60,760 bases of DNA from an uncultured Phocaeicola sp. (GCA_944321015.1 CALUJS010000012.1:1-60760); one strand, 5' to 3'. Shown: positions 42,547-52,057, counted from the stretch's first letter. The notes: generated by a model from the letters alone, not told the origin. Numbers and translations are program-made.

Positions 42547-43656
42547 TTATTGAAACAGTTCCGCGAGCTTGTCGGCCAGTGCCTGGCCGCGCAGGTTTTC
42601 GCCTACCATGACGCCTTGGGCGTCGATGAGATACATGGTGGGAACGGACTTCACCTTGTAGAGGTCGGCCACGCCGGTCTGGTCGAGGTAGTTGGGCCAG
42701 GGCAATTGCTCTTCTTCAAGCGCTTTTTCCCACTCGGCCTGTTTCTTGTCGATGGAGATGCTCACAATCTGGAAGCCTTTGTCGTGGTATTGCTTGTAGA
42801 GGTTCTTCAGGTTGGGAATCTCTTTGCGGCAGGGGTTGCACCACGAAGCCCAGAAGTCGATGAGCACGTATTTGTTGCCCTCACGCAGCGAGGCGAGGGA
42901 GATTTCTTTGCCCTCCTTGTCTTTCACAGTAAATTCGGCCACCTTGGTGCCTTCTTTTCCGGCGGGATAGAGTTCGTCTTTCACCATCTTGCCGTAGTAG
43001 GAGTTTTTGGCTTCTTCCGAGAACTCTTCGTACCAGGGCTTTTGTGCTTCGTCCAGATAGCTCATGAGCGAAATCATCATGAGCGGTCCCCAGTAGGAAT
43101 CTTTCTGGCTCATGATGGTGGCATGGTAGGTCTTCTCCACGGTGTCGAAGAACAGGTTGTTGGCCGCCTTGATGGCTTCCGGCGTTTTGTTTTCGGGGTT
43201 CATGACGGTAGCCTGATAGAGCGAATCCATCTGTTGGCGGACACTCATCAGCGAGTCATAGCGTGTGCTGAGCGGCGAGCCGGAGATGGCGAGCTTGTCC
43301 AAATCGTATTGCGGAGTACCGTCCTGAGCCGTGTCGGCTTTCACCGTGCCGTTCAGTTCGATGTCGGCATTCTCCAGCATCAGGCGGCGCGAGCCGTAGG
43401 AGTCTTTCACCATGAGGAGCATGGCGCGGGGTTCGTCCATGGTGCCGCTGAAGGTGAATGTTCCGTTGGTCACCACGGTGTCGGCCACCGGTTGCTCCCG
43501 ATCGTGGCTCACGGGGATGAGCTGCACGTGGGTGCCGTCGGGCAGGCCTTCGATGTGTCCCGTCAGGGTGTAGCCTTCGGGTGTGGCGGGAGTTTGCGAG
43601 CAGGCTGCAGCCATCAGGGCGGCTGCGGCGGAAAGGATAAAATGTCTTGTTTTCAT
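42547..43656 (-). CDS. TlpA/thioredoxin-like disulfide protein with DUF4369 domain, lipoprotein
   Basis: 369 residues. Lipoprotein signal with Cys19 (AAALMAAACSQ). Residues about 25-150 are a DUF4369-like beta domain (GYTLTGHIEGLPDGTHVQL), a helical linker follows, and residues about 235-369 form a thioredoxin fold with the CxxC pair Cys273/Cys276 (WASWCNPCRKEIP) and a cis-Pro region (VKSVPTMYLID). It should act in the periplasm on disulfides, or be a peroxiredoxin-like reductase. It is the third gene after susC and susD. Confidence 0.9.
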   Translation of the reverse strand: MKTRHFILSAAAALMAAACSQTPATPEGYTLTGHIEGLPDGTHVQLIPVSHDREQPVADTVVTNGTFTFSGTMDEPRAMLLMVKDSYGSRRLMLENADIELNGTVKADTAQDGTPQYDLDKLAISGSPLSTRYDSLMSVRQQMDSLYQATVMNPENKTPEAIKAANNLFFDTVEKTYHATIMSQKDSYWGPLMMISLMSYLDEAQKPWYEEFSEEAKNSYYGKMVKDELYPAGKEGTKVAEFTVKDKEGKEISLASLREGNKYVLIDFWASWCNPCRKEIPNLKNLYKQYHDKGFQIVSISIDKKQAEWEKALEEEQLPWPNYLDQTGVADLYKVKSVPTMYLIDAQGVMVGENLRGQALADKLAELFQ

Positions 43657-43669
43657 GTTTGGATATGTT

Positions 43670-45088
43670 TTATCGTTCTACGTTTTGAGTGATGGTTCCG
43701 TTGCCCGGATTGTTGATGGCTCCGGCCGGGAAAGGCATTGTCCACAAGTGCGAGTCGGGACGCAGGGTGAGCGTCTGTTCGTTATAGGTCTTCGTCATGG
43801 TGCGGGCATAGGTGCCTTCGTGGTTGAAGCGGCGCGCGTCGGCAAACGGCACGATGGAGAAGATGAGTTCGTTGTCCTTCGTGCGGCGGATAAGCTCGAT
43901 GGCCTCGGCGAGTGTCGAAGCCGTGGCGGGTTGGTACACGTCGGGACGGATGCGTTTCTCGCGTACGGTGTTCAGCGTGTTCATGGCGGCGGTGAAGTCG
44001 TTCCCCTGTGCTTGGCGTGCTTCGCATTCGGCCTTGATGAGGTAGACTTCGGTCGTGGTCAGGCCGCCGTAGTTGAAGTAACCGTTGGCCAGTCCTTTGT
44101 AGTAAGTGTCCGTTCCGTCGCTATAAAGTTTCCAGCGCGAGAGGAACCGGGCGTCGCCATCTTCGAAGCGTTCGGCGCGTTCCACGGGAATGTTGAACTC
44201 ATACGTGGTGAAGTTGGGCGAGCGGTCGCCGTGGCGGAAGTAGTAGTTCTCCACGTAGTTGTAGTCCATCGGCGTTGGTAGCGGGTCATAGTTTTCCGGG
44301 TCTTCCAAGACTGTGCGATGTTCGTCGTAGTAGGCATTCCAGTCGTAGAGCGCATTGTTTTGTTCCAAAGCCAGATTGGCGTAGCGTAATGCCTCGTCGT
44401 AGTTGGACATTTGCAAATAGACGCGTGCCAGCAAGGCATAGGCCGCACCCAGGTTGGGGTGGATTATGGTCATGGATTGTTCGGGCAATCCGCCATTGAT
44501 GGCCTCGTTTACGTCTTGGATGATGAAGTCATACAGCCTTTGGAGGCTGACCTGCTCATAGGGCGCATTGATGTTGGCGCTGGTGATGAGCGGCACGCTG
44601 CGTGTCTCGGCTGCCGTTGCGGCGTCATAGGTATCGGCGTAGTAGTTGCCCAATACGAAGTAACACAGCGAGCGGATGACTTTGGCGTAGGCAATCACCT
44701 CGGCGCGTTCGGCATCGGTGGCTTCGGTCGCCATGGGAGCGTTCTCCGTGATGAGGTTGCACGAGGAAATGGCGGAATAGAGCTGATAGTAGCACTGTTC
44801 GTCGGCGTTGTTCAGCTCCAGACGGTTGGCATTCTCATCCCATTGATAGTTGGCTGTCGTCAGTGTCGGACTGTTGAGATTCGAGATGGTCACGTAGTTG
44901 TCGTTGAGCAGATAGAGCGCGTTCATGACGGGTGTTTGCCCGATGGTGTATTCGTTGCGCAGCAAAGCTTCATAGTCGGCCAGCGTGGTGGGTATTTTGT
45001 TCCCCTTGGGCACGATGTCCAGATAGTCGTTGCAGGAACTCATGGCGAGCATCCCTGCCAAGGCCAGAATATAGCTAATCTTTTTCAT
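43670..45088 (-). CDS. SusD/RagB family outer-membrane lipoprotein
   Basis: 472 residues from the ATG at 45088, with a lipoprotein signal (LAMSSCNDYLD, Cys19). TPR-like helices of the SusD fold with landmarks GNKIPTTLADYEALLRNEY, ATDAERAEVIAYAKVIRSLCYFVLGNYYADTY and the C-terminal TVREKRIRPDVYQ... WTMPFPAGAINNPG. It caps the SusC barrel at the cell surface to bind a nutrient. Its substrate is not apparent: no glycoside hydrolase is in the operon. It lies 26 bp after susC. Confidence 0.9.
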   Translation of the reverse strand: MKKISYILALAGMLAMSSCNDYLDIVPKGNKIPTTLADYEALLRNEYTIGQTPVMNALYLLNDNYVTISNLNSPTLTTANYQWDENANRLELNNADEQCYYQLYSAISSCNLITENAPMATEATDAERAEVIAYAKVIRSLCYFVLGNYYADTYDAATAAETRSVPLITSANINAPYEQVSLQRLYDFIIQDVNEAINGGLPEQSMTIIHPNLGAAYALLARVYLQMSNYDEALRYANLALEQNNALYDWNAYYDEHRTVLEDPENYDPLPTPMDYNYVENYYFRHGDRSPNFTTYEFNIPVERAERFEDGDARFLSRWKLYSDGTDTYYKGLANGYFNYGGLTTTEVYLIKAECEARQAQGNDFTAAMNTLNTVREKRIRPDVYQPATASTLAEAIELIRRTKDNELIFSIVPFADARRFNHEGTYARTMTKTYNEQTLTLRPDSHLWTMPFPAGAINNPGNGTITQNVER

Positions 45089-45114
45089 ACGTTCTGTTTC
45101 TTTAATGGGTGAGG

Positions 45115-48100
45115 TTAGAAGTTCAGGTAAATGCCGCAGAGGTAGTTGGGTTTCGTATAGCCTCCGAGCAGGTATTTGGCATCGCGGCTCTTTGCCACGG
45201 TGAACACGTTCTCCATGCCCAACATGATGCGTGCGTTTTGCAGGAAGAGCGTACGGCATACGCTCGACGGCAGGCGATAGGTGAGCGAGAGGTTGCGCAG
45301 CCGCCAGTTGTTTGCGCTGATTACGTTGACCGACGAACGGGCATACATGTTGTAGTAGTTATAGTTATACATGGGATTCTCTGTCGAGATGTAGCGCGGA
45401 ACGTCGGTGTAGGCTTCGTCGCCCGGTTGTTGCCAGCGGTTGACGATTTCCTTGCTCACCGGAGCCATGCCGGAAGAGATGTAAGCCACGTTCGTGTTGC
45501 GCATCTTGTGTCCTCCTTCGAATGCGAATTGGACGGCCAGTTCCCAGTTCTTCCAACGCAGGTTGGTGTTGATGGAACCGCTATAGACCGGCACGGTGGT
45601 GCCTTGATAAATAAGATCATTAACCTTGCTCGGTTCCTGGTCTGTATAGAGGTTCCCTTCTGCATCATAGACTTGCGGAGTACCCTCGGCACTCAATCCG
45701 GCCCAGGTGTAGGCGTAGATGGCGTTATAGGGCAGTCCGATGCGCGGATAAGCTTCCGGATAGTCAATGACGAGATAAGATACGGGTGCTTCCACATTGA
45801 CATAGGTCACTTTGTTCTTGTTGTATCCCAGCACGCCCGATACGTTCCAACTCCAGTCGTTCACGTTGAGCACATCGGCCGAGAGGGTCAGCTCGAAGCC
45901 TTGGTTGGTCATCTTGCCGTTGTTGATGGTGTAGGTGCTGTATCCCCAGCCTTCGGTCGGCACGCCCATGGTGTTTGCCAACAGGTCGCTGCCCCGCTTG
46001 TTGTAATACTCAATGCTACCGTTCAGACGGTTGCCAAGCAGGGCAAAGTCCAGTCCGACGTTGAAGGTCGTGGTCTTTTCCCAGCGGAGGTCGGGGTTGG
46101 GTCGGCTTTGGATGGTTCCTTGGATGCCGCCCACGTTGTTATTGTTGGCGTAGTAGGCCGTCATGTAGGGAGCGGAGTTCTTGGCGATGTTACCGCCGAT
46201 ACCGTAGCTCAGGCGCAACTTCAGCATGTTCACCCAATCCACGTTGAAGAACTTCTCCTTGTCGATGTTCCAGCTTGCGCCGACCGACCAGATAGGCTTC
46301 TTCTGATATTTGGAGCCGGTGGCAAAGAGGTTGGTCTTGTCCCAACGGATGCTTCCCGTGGCCGTATAGCGTCCGTCGTAGGTGTAAGCCGCATTGGCGT
46401 AGAACGACACGTAGCGGTTTATCAACTGGCGGATATAAGCATTGTCTTGCTGGCTGAAGCTGGCATATCCCCACAAGCCGCCGGTCATGGTGCTCAGCGC
46501 ATTGGCATCTACCATGGTGTAGGTTAACAGGCTGGGGTCGTAGCCATAGAGCACTTGGCTGGAGTAGTCGTTCTTGTTTTCACGTATTTCCATACCGGCA
46601 AGGGCGGTTACATCGTGCACGCCGCTGAAAGTCTTGTGGAAATCCAGCTGTTGGCGGAAGTTGTAGGCGTGTGTCGTGTTGGCCTCGGTGGTATAGATGT
46701 TGCCGTAAGGTAAGTTGTATACCGTGCCGTCGCTACCTGCCGTTGCAAAAGAGTTCACCCTGTTGCGCACGTAGTAGGAGTTTTCGTCTCTCAGCAGTTT
46801 GTTCTTATATTCGGCATATTCGTATTGGAACGAGGCTGTGTATTTCAACCAATCTGTGAACTGGAAGTTCAGGCGTGCGAAAGTACGGTTGCTGAAGTCT
46901 CGGTTCTTGGTGAGGTTCATGCCGATTTCGTCGAGCGGAGTGATGTCGAGGTTATACAGTCCGTTGGAATGCAGCGTGTTCAGTTGCGATGTGCTGTAAC
47001 GGTCGGCTTCGGTGTTGGTGTGGCGTGTGCCGTCGTTGTTCATCAATACATCGTAAGGCATGTAAGTATAGTTGGGCGACAGCAGGTCGAAGGTTTGCGT
47101 GTTGCCTGTGCCGTAGTTCAGGTAAGTGCCCACGTCGAGGGTCAGCCAATCGGTGATTTTGGTCGAGTTCTGGATGTTGATGCCGATGGTCTGGCTGTCG
47201 GAATATTTGTCTTCCAGTTGGTCCTTACGGTAAGTGATGGAGGCATTGAACGAGTTGCGGTCGCTTCCCTTGCCAATGCTCAGGTTATATTGTTGTGTGA
47301 AAGGATTGCGCTTGCCGTATTTCTCCATATCGCGGTAGTAGCGGTAACCTTGTGCTGCCAGTGTTTCCAAGGCTGTTATCATGTCTTCATATGATTGCTT
47401 TCCTGCAGCAAATTTCAGGTAGTTGCGTATGCCTTGTGATTGGTACGTCATGTTGTCCAAGGTTTGTTGTGCGTATTGTTGTATTTCCGCATCTGTTCCT
47501 TCTATGAGATTGGGATTTTGCAAAGCCCATTCGCTTTCGAGGACAATCATGTCGGCCGCATTGGCCAGGTGACCTGTATAGTAGTCGTAGGGTTGTACGG
47601 TGAGGGTGGCCGAGAACGACACGTTCACCTGGTCTTTCTTGGCCCGCTTGGTGGTGATGACCACCACGCCGTTGGCTGCACGCGCACCGTAAATGGAGGT
47701 AGCGGCGGCATCCTTCAACACGGTGATGCTCTCGATATCCTCCACGTTGATATCGGGCACGCTTTCCACCCAGTTGCCATAGCCGTCGTTGGTGGTTTTC
47801 TCTACCGGGAAGCCGTCGATGACATAGAGCGGGGTGGTGAGTCCGTTCATAGACGTCACGCCACGGATTTGGCCGTCGCTGAATCCGGCCACGTGGCCTT
47901 CCAACATCGAGCTGACATCGTTCAGGCGTTGTGTTTCGAGCTTCTTGGCATCTACTTTGGAGAATGCGCCGGTGGCTCGTTCCTTGGAGATGGTTTGGTA
48001 ACCGGTCACTACCACCTCGTCCAGCAGTTCTGTGGCAGGCACGAGGATGATTTGGTAATTGGTCTCGCGAGTCAGCTTCACGCGTTGAGGCTCATATCCC

Positions 48101-48369
48101 AGGAAAGAGATTTCGATGGCTTGTGCCGAAGAGGGGAGCTTTAGGGTGAAGTTTCCGTCTACGTCGGTGATGGTACCGATGGCGGATGTCGCGGCATCAT
48201 CACTGATTAGTTTCACATGCGCAGCCGGGAGCGGCTGGTTGTTTTCGTCCAACACGACACCGTGGATGGTGCGGTCTTGTGATTGCGCGCAAGCGGGCCA
48301 CGCCCAACTTGCCAGCAACACTGCCAGCATCAGTAGCAACCGGCAGTGGAAAGAAGTGTCTTTTTCCAT
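45115..48369 (-). CDS. SusC/RagA family TonB-dependent transporter
   Basis: 1084 residues from the ATG at 48369; an alternative ATG at 48393 adds eight residues. Signal peptide (LLLMLAVLLASWAWPACAQ), then a carboxypeptidase-like regulatory domain (IHGVVLDENNQPLPAAHVKL), the TonB plug (landmarks SVPDINVEDIESITVLKDAAATSIYGARAANGVV shortened here to ESITVLKDAAATSIYG), and a large 22-strand barrel ending in YLCGIYLNF. No N-terminal STN domain, so no anti-sigma signalling. It imports a nutrient through the outer membrane with its SusD. An AraC-type regulator is encoded 128 bp upstream. Confidence 0.93.
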   Translation of the reverse strand: MEKDTSFHCRLLLMLAVLLASWAWPACAQSQDRTIHGVVLDENNQPLPAAHVKLISDDAATSAIGTITDVDGNFTLKLPSSAQAIEISFLGYEPQRVKLTRETNYQIILVPATELLDEVVVTGYQTISKERATGAFSKVDAKKLETQRLNDVSSMLEGHVAGFSDGQIRGVTSMNGLTTPLYVIDGFPVEKTTNDGYGNWVESVPDINVEDIESITVLKDAAATSIYGARAANGVVVITTKRAKKDQVNVSFSATLTVQPYDYYTGHLANAADMIVLESEWALQNPNLIEGTDAEIQQYAQQTLDNMTYQSQGIRNYLKFAAGKQSYEDMITALETLAAQGYRYYRDMEKYGKRNPFTQQYNLSIGKGSDRNSFNASITYRKDQLEDKYSDSQTIGINIQNSTKITDWLTLDVGTYLNYGTGNTQTFDLLSPNYTYMPYDVLMNNDGTRHTNTEADRYSTSQLNTLHSNGLYNLDITPLDEIGMNLTKNRDFSNRTFARLNFQFTDWLKYTASFQYEYAEYKNKLLRDENSYYVRNRVNSFATAGSDGTVYNLPYGNIYTTEANTTHAYNFRQQLDFHKTFSGVHDVTALAGMEIRENKNDYSSQVLYGYDPSLLTYTMVDANALSTMTGGLWGYASFSQQDNAYIRQLINRYVSFYANAAYTYDGRYTATGSIRWDKTNLFATGSKYQKKPIWSVGASWNIDKEKFFNVDWVNMLKLRLSYGIGGNIAKNSAPYMTAYYANNNNVGGIQGTIQSRPNPDLRWEKTTTFNVGLDFALLGNRLNGSIEYYNKRGSDLLANTMGVPTEGWGYSTYTINNGKMTNQGFELTLSADVLNVNDWSWNVSGVLGYNKNKVTYVNVEAPVSYLVIDYPEAYPRIGLPYNAIYAYTWAGLSAEGTPQVYDAEGNLYTDQEPSKVNDLIYQGTTVPVYSGSINTNLRWKNWELAVQFAFEGGHKMRNTNVAYISSGMAPVSKEIVNRWQQPGDEAYTDVPRYISTENPMYNYNYYNMYARSSVNVISANNWRLRNLSLTYRLPSSVCRTLFLQNARIMLGMENVFTVAKSRDAKYLLGGYTKPNYLCGIYLNF

Positions 48370-48497
48370 GGTAAATCTGTTTTTACGGTTCATTAATCTT
48401 TCGCAAAAGAATGGAAAAAGGTGTGTTTTGCCTAATATTCAGGCATCCACTTCCGACAAATTGCCGAAAATGGAAAAGATTTATGTGTTTGAAGGGG

Positions 48498-50243
48498 TCA
48501 AACCTTCCGGTGCAGTTTCATGGCTGTCTCGCGATATTGTTTGGGAGGCATTCCGACGGAGGCTTGAAACACCTTGTAGAAAGTGGTCATGGAACTGAAC
48601 CCGACTTCCGAGGCAATGACCTTGAGCGGTATGTCCTGTTCCGGGTCGTTCAACAGGCGGATGGCTTCATTCAGCCGGTATTGGTTGACGTATTGGGTAA
48701 ATGTCTGTCCGGTCTGCTCGTTGATGGTCTGCGACAGATAGGTGCGGTTGGTGTCGAGAAGTTCCGCCGCTTTGTCCTTGGTCAGCTGGTTGTCCTTGTA
48801 GATGCTTCGGTCGCGCATCAGCTGTTCCAGTTGCTGAAATAGCGAAGCCTTCTTCTCTTCGTTCAGCGATGGTGCGGGCCGTTTCTCCGATTGCGCCTGT
48901 TGCAGGTCGTTGATGGCGGCTTGCAATGACTGCTCGCGGCGCAAGGCTTCCTGGTTTTGGAGCACGATGCTTCTGTAGAGGCGGTTCTTCTTCCGATATT
49001 GATGCCAGAGCAAGGCCGAGCTGACCAGAACGAGGAGGAGGATGCCGCCCAGGAGCAGTTCGTTTTTCTCCTTCTGCAGCAGTCTGAGATTGCTTTGCTG
49101 GACTTTGTTTTCCATTCGTTCGGTGTCGTACTTGATGCGCAGGTCGCTGATGATGCGTTCCTTGTCGGTGTTATACAGGCTGTCGTTCTCCTGATGCAGC
49201 CGGCGCAGCCATGTCAGGGCCGTGGCATAGTCGCCCATGTCGGCATAGCAGGACGACAGCTCGTCGATGATGTCGCTGTTGTAGATTCCGTTGGCATCGT
49301 GTCCGGCTATGGTCAGCGCCTCTTTCAGCATATCCGCGGCTTGGGCATAGCGTCGCTCTTTTCTCAGTGCCCGGGCATAGCCGTGGAGGAGCGACACGCG
49401 CGCCGACGTCTGGTCTTCTTCCACAAGGCTCAACCCCTTGCGGAACAGCTGTATGGCGTCCGACGTCCGGCCTTGCTCCGTGAGTATCTTGCCATAGACG
49501 GCATAGACATCGCCCACATTCCGGAATTTGTTCTGGAGAGCCAGAAACTCTGCCTCTTTGATGTAGGGCAGGGCTGTTTCGCATTCGCCGCGCAGGTAAT
49601 ACATGTAGGCGGAGGTCATGGCGCCTATATATATAAGGTATGGATTTGCCTGCCGATGGCCTACGTCGTAAGCCTCGAGCGAGTAGGTCAGTCCCACCGT
49701 GTCGCGTTTCAGATAATACACGGCCGAAATGTTGCCCAGCAGAATGGCGTGCAACTCGTCGTGGCGGCTGCGCTTGGCGGCATCCAGCCCCATGAAGAAA
49801 TAGTGCAGGGCCGAGTAATGGTCGTTCGTGATGTTGATGGCGTATAATCCCCAACCGTTGTACACGGAGCAGAGCGCGGAGTCGTTGTGCGCGCTTTCGG
49901 CGTTGGTGCGCGCCTGCCCCAGGTGGCCGTATGCGATTATGCTGTCTCCAAGCATGGTGTAAGCCTGTCCGAGCCCGGTGTGGGCGTACACGACTTCGTT
50001 GGCATAGTCTTTTCGTGCATATCCGATGTCCAACAGCCGGTCACCGTATTCCACAGCCTTCCGGTAGTCGGCCTTGTGCAGGTTCAGGAAGAGCAGTTTC
50101 CGCAAGGCCTCCGTGTTGTCGGGGTCTTCGGCGAGTCGCGCTTCTTGTTCCCGGATGGCGTGTGCAGTCTCTTCCTGTGCCGTCAGCATGGCCGGAATGC
50201 CCGAAAACAGGCATAGGAAGATGATGGATAACCACTTTTTCAT
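48498..50243 (-). CDS. TPR sensor with membrane helix and AraC-type DNA-binding domain
   Basis: 581 residues from the ATG at 50243. Signal-peptide-like N-terminus (MKKWLSIIFLCLFSGIPAML), about 330 residues of TPR-like helices (for example NGWGLYAINITNDHYSALHYFFMG), a coiled coil, one membrane helix at about 397-413 (LLLGGILLLVLVSSALLW), a second coiled coil, and a C-terminal AraC double helix-turn-helix (about 480-575; VIASEVGFSSMTTFYKVFQ). Inferred topology: TPR sensor in the periplasm, AraC domain in the cytoplasm. Adjacent to SusC/SusD, so it probably controls them; the ligand is unknown. Its own -7 box is at 50277-50284. Confidence 0.88.
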   Translation of the reverse strand: MKKWLSIIFLCLFSGIPAMLTAQEETAHAIREQEARLAEDPDNTEALRKLLFLNLHKADYRKAVEYGDRLLDIGYARKDYANEVVYAHTGLGQAYTMLGDSIIAYGHLGQARTNAESAHNDSALCSVYNGWGLYAINITNDHYSALHYFFMGLDAAKRSRHDELHAILLGNISAVYYLKRDTVGLTYSLEAYDVGHRQANPYLIYIGAMTSAYMYYLRGECETALPYIKEAEFLALQNKFRNVGDVYAVYGKILTEQGRTSDAIQLFRKGLSLVEEDQTSARVSLLHGYARALRKERRYAQAADMLKEALTIAGHDANGIYNSDIIDELSSCYADMGDYATALTWLRRLHQENDSLYNTDKERIISDLRIKYDTERMENKVQQSNLRLLQKEKNELLLGGILLLVLVSSALLWHQYRKKNRLYRSIVLQNQEALRREQSLQAAINDLQQAQSEKRPAPSLNEEKKASLFQQLEQLMRDRSIYKDNQLTKDKAAELLDTNRTYLSQTINEQTGQTFTQYVNQYRLNEAIRLLNDPEQDIPLKVIASEVGFSSMTTFYKVFQASVGMPPKQYRETAMKLHRKV

Positions 50244-50276
50244 GTGATGAGCTGTTAAGGTTGGGATTTCGTTGAG

Positions 50277-50284
50277 CAAATGTA
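50277..50284 (-). promoter_or_regulatory. Predicted -7 box (TACATTTG) for the AraC-type regulator
   Basis: Minus-strand TACATTTG; leader about 30 nt to 50243. It supports the 50243 start over the longer open frame beginning at 50279. Confidence 0.58.
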
Positions 50285-50351
50285 CGGAATATCCTTGAAA
50301 TATCCTTCGGGCTTTGCCCTGATTCTTTCTCCGTTGTCCTTCGCGAGGGAG

Positions 50352-50440
50352 GATATGATGCGTCGTGAGCGTCCATATGTCCGCTCACGAGCGCCCATAT
50401 CTACGCTCGCGAGCCGTGGTATGGACGCATTTCTTCGTTT
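50352..50440. repeat. 22-bp tandem array, family A, locus 6 (4 units)
   Basis: GATATG at 50352, CATATG at 50374, CATATC at 50396, GGTATG at 50418: exact 22-bp steps, with cores TCCGCTCACGAGC and TACGCTCGCGAGC. It lies in the 482-bp gap between the AraC-type regulator and the GH28 gene, which also holds a candidate small RNA and two terminators. Confidence 0.9.
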
Positions 50441-50555
50441 GTTTTTTCGGTGTGGAGAGTGGGAGCTGGGAGAGGAATCTGGTCTTGTATAGTTAAACAA
50501 TGTTATATGAATGAAGATTCTTTCTTTTTTATTTGGCGGATACTTGCAAGCTGCT

Positions 50556-50563
50556 TACCTTCG
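50556..50563 (+). promoter_or_regulatory. Predicted plus-strand promoter in the regulator-GH28 gap
   Basis: TTTG at 50532-50535, 20 bp, then TACCTTCG (one mismatch from TAnnTTTG). It points away from both flanking genes and toward the hairpin-T6 terminator at 50607. Confidence 0.5.
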
Positions 50564-50567
50564 CACT

Positions 50568-50630
50568 GTGTTTTTCATAGTATTAGATTTAAGGTTAACA
50601 AAGGTTGGGCTCAGCGGAGCCCTTTTTTAT
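50568..50630 (+). ncRNA. Candidate small RNA of about 60 nt
   Basis: Between the predicted promoter (50556-50563) and a canonical terminator (GGGCTC-AGCG-GAGCCC followed by six T, 50607-50628) lies a transcript-sized segment with no ORF: it contains no start codon followed by a useful reading frame. Both flanking genes are on the other strand. No known RNA family recognised. Without expression data this is a prediction only. Confidence 0.4.
50607..50628 (+). terminator. Intrinsic terminator of the candidate small RNA
   Basis: GGGCTC (50607-50612), loop AGCG, GAGCCC (50617-50622), then TTTTTT. Confidence 0.85.
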
Positions 50631-50644
50631 TGCCCTACATGAAG

Positions 50645-50694
50645 AAGAGCGCGGATGCAAGCATGTAAACATTGGCTTGCATCCGCGCTCTTTT
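50645..50694 (-). terminator. Terminator after the GH28 gene
   Basis: GAGCGCGGATGCAAGC (50647-50662) pairs perfectly with GCTTGCATCCGCGCTC (50675-50690). T-rich sequence on both sides (CTCTTCTTC on the minus strand, TTTTGTGTTT on the plus), so it may be bidirectional. It is 32 bp beyond the GH28 stop. Confidence 0.82.
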
Positions 50695-50725
50695 GTGTTT
50701 CGTGTTGCGTTCGTTTGCGTTTGCC

Positions 50726-52057
50726 TTATAGGCTGACTTCCTTGCCGTTGACGATGACGTTTTCCATCAGGATGTCTTTGCAGTTCTTGAACACGTTGGG
50801 TTGTTTGCCGTTCTTTATCTGAATGTCGCGCAACACGATGTCGGTGATGGGGGCTTCCTCCAGGCCGACAATCTCGATGGGCACGTTGACATCCACCACG
50901 GTGATGCCCGAAATGTGTATGTTGCGGAACACGGGCGTGCGTTCGCTCTTGGGCTCTTGCGGCATGCGGCTGTATTTCAGGTTGAAGGTCAATGCTTCCT
51001 TCTTGATGTCTTTCATGACGACATTGCTCACGCGGATGTCTTCCACGACGCCCCCGCGTCCACGGGTGGATTTCAGACGGATGCCGCGGTCGGTTCCCTC
51101 GAACACACAGTTGCTGATGGTCACGTGGCGCACGCTGCCGCTCATCTCGCTGCCGATGACCACGCCGCCGTGTCCGCTCAGCATGGTGCAGTTGGTCACC
51201 GTGATGTTCTCGCAGGGAGCTGCCAGGTTGCGTGCTTGCAGGTCGCGTCCGCTCTTGATGGTGATGCAGTCGTCGCCCACCGAGATGTGGCAGTTGCTGA
51301 TGTGCACGTTGCGGCACGATTCGGGATTGATGCCGTCCGTATTGGGTGAAGGAACGTTGTGGATGGTTACGCCGTCCACCGTCACATTGTCGCAAAATTC
51401 CGGATTAATCGTCCAGAAAGGCGAGTTTACGATTTTCACTCCCTCGATGCGCACGTTCTTGCAACGGATGGGTTGTATGAACGGGGGTCGGAAGAAGCGT
51501 CGGTCCAGCGTGCCGTGCCAGTCCTGATTGGTTTCGGCGGCAATCTTCTCCACGTCGTTTTCCGTGTCGAACATCGGTTGATACTTGTTCACGTCGCGTT
51601 TGCCGTTGTCGCGCAGGTCTATCAGCACCTTGAAAAACTCGTCCCACCAGGCTTTTCCTTGTCCGTCGAGCGTGCCTTCGCCTTTGATGGTGATGTTTTC
51701 GGCGTCGGTGGCATAGATAAGCGGACTGAAACTTTTCATCATGACTCCTTCGTGGCGCACCTCTACGAAGGGCAGATAGTCGTCGAAGTTGGTCGAGAAG
51801 AGCAGTGTGGCGCCGGCTTCCAGTTCCAGTGTGATGTTGCTCTTCATGCGGATGGGGCCGGTCAGGTATTTACCGGCCGGAAAGAACAGAGTGCCTCCGC
51901 CGCCTTTTTCCAAGCGGTCGATTGTCTGATTGATGAGCGTGGTGTTGATGGTCTTGCCGTCGGTTTTCGCTCCGGCTTGCTTCATGTCCACGCGCTCGGC
52001 AAAAGCCGTAAGGGAAACGGCCAAGAGCATGATTGCAGAAAGAAAGTGTTTCACCAT
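50726..52057 (-). CDS. Glycoside hydrolase family 28 (polygalacturonase-like)
   Basis: 443 residues with a signal peptide (MVKHFLSAIMLLAVSLTAFA). The beta-helix carries all four GH28 motifs: NTDG (239-242), GDD (Asp262, Asp263), SGHG (His296) and RLK (Arg327, Lys329). The catalytic acids are Asp241, Asp262 and Asp263. It should cleave alpha-1,4 galacturonide or a related rhamnogalacturonan bond in pectin, in the periplasm. It has its own promoter and no SusC/D pair of its own; the neighbouring SusC/D operon may or may not use its products. Confidence 0.9.
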   Translation of the reverse strand: MVKHFLSAIMLLAVSLTAFAERVDMKQAGAKTDGKTINTTLINQTIDRLEKGGGGTLFFPAGKYLTGPIRMKSNITLELEAGATLLFSTNFDDYLPFVEVRHEGVMMKSFSPLIYATDAENITIKGEGTLDGQGKAWWDEFFKVLIDLRDNGKRDVNKYQPMFDTENDVEKIAAETNQDWHGTLDRRFFRPPFIQPIRCKNVRIEGVKIVNSPFWTINPEFCDNVTVDGVTIHNVPSPNTDGINPESCRNVHISNCHISVGDDCITIKSGRDLQARNLAAPCENITVTNCTMLSGHGGVVIGSEMSGSVRHVTISNCVFEGTDRGIRLKSTRGRGGVVEDIRVSNVVMKDIKKEALTFNLKYSRMPQEPKSERTPVFRNIHISGITVVDVNVPIEIVGLEEAPITDIVLRDIQIKNGKQPNVFKNCKDILMENVIVNGKEVSL

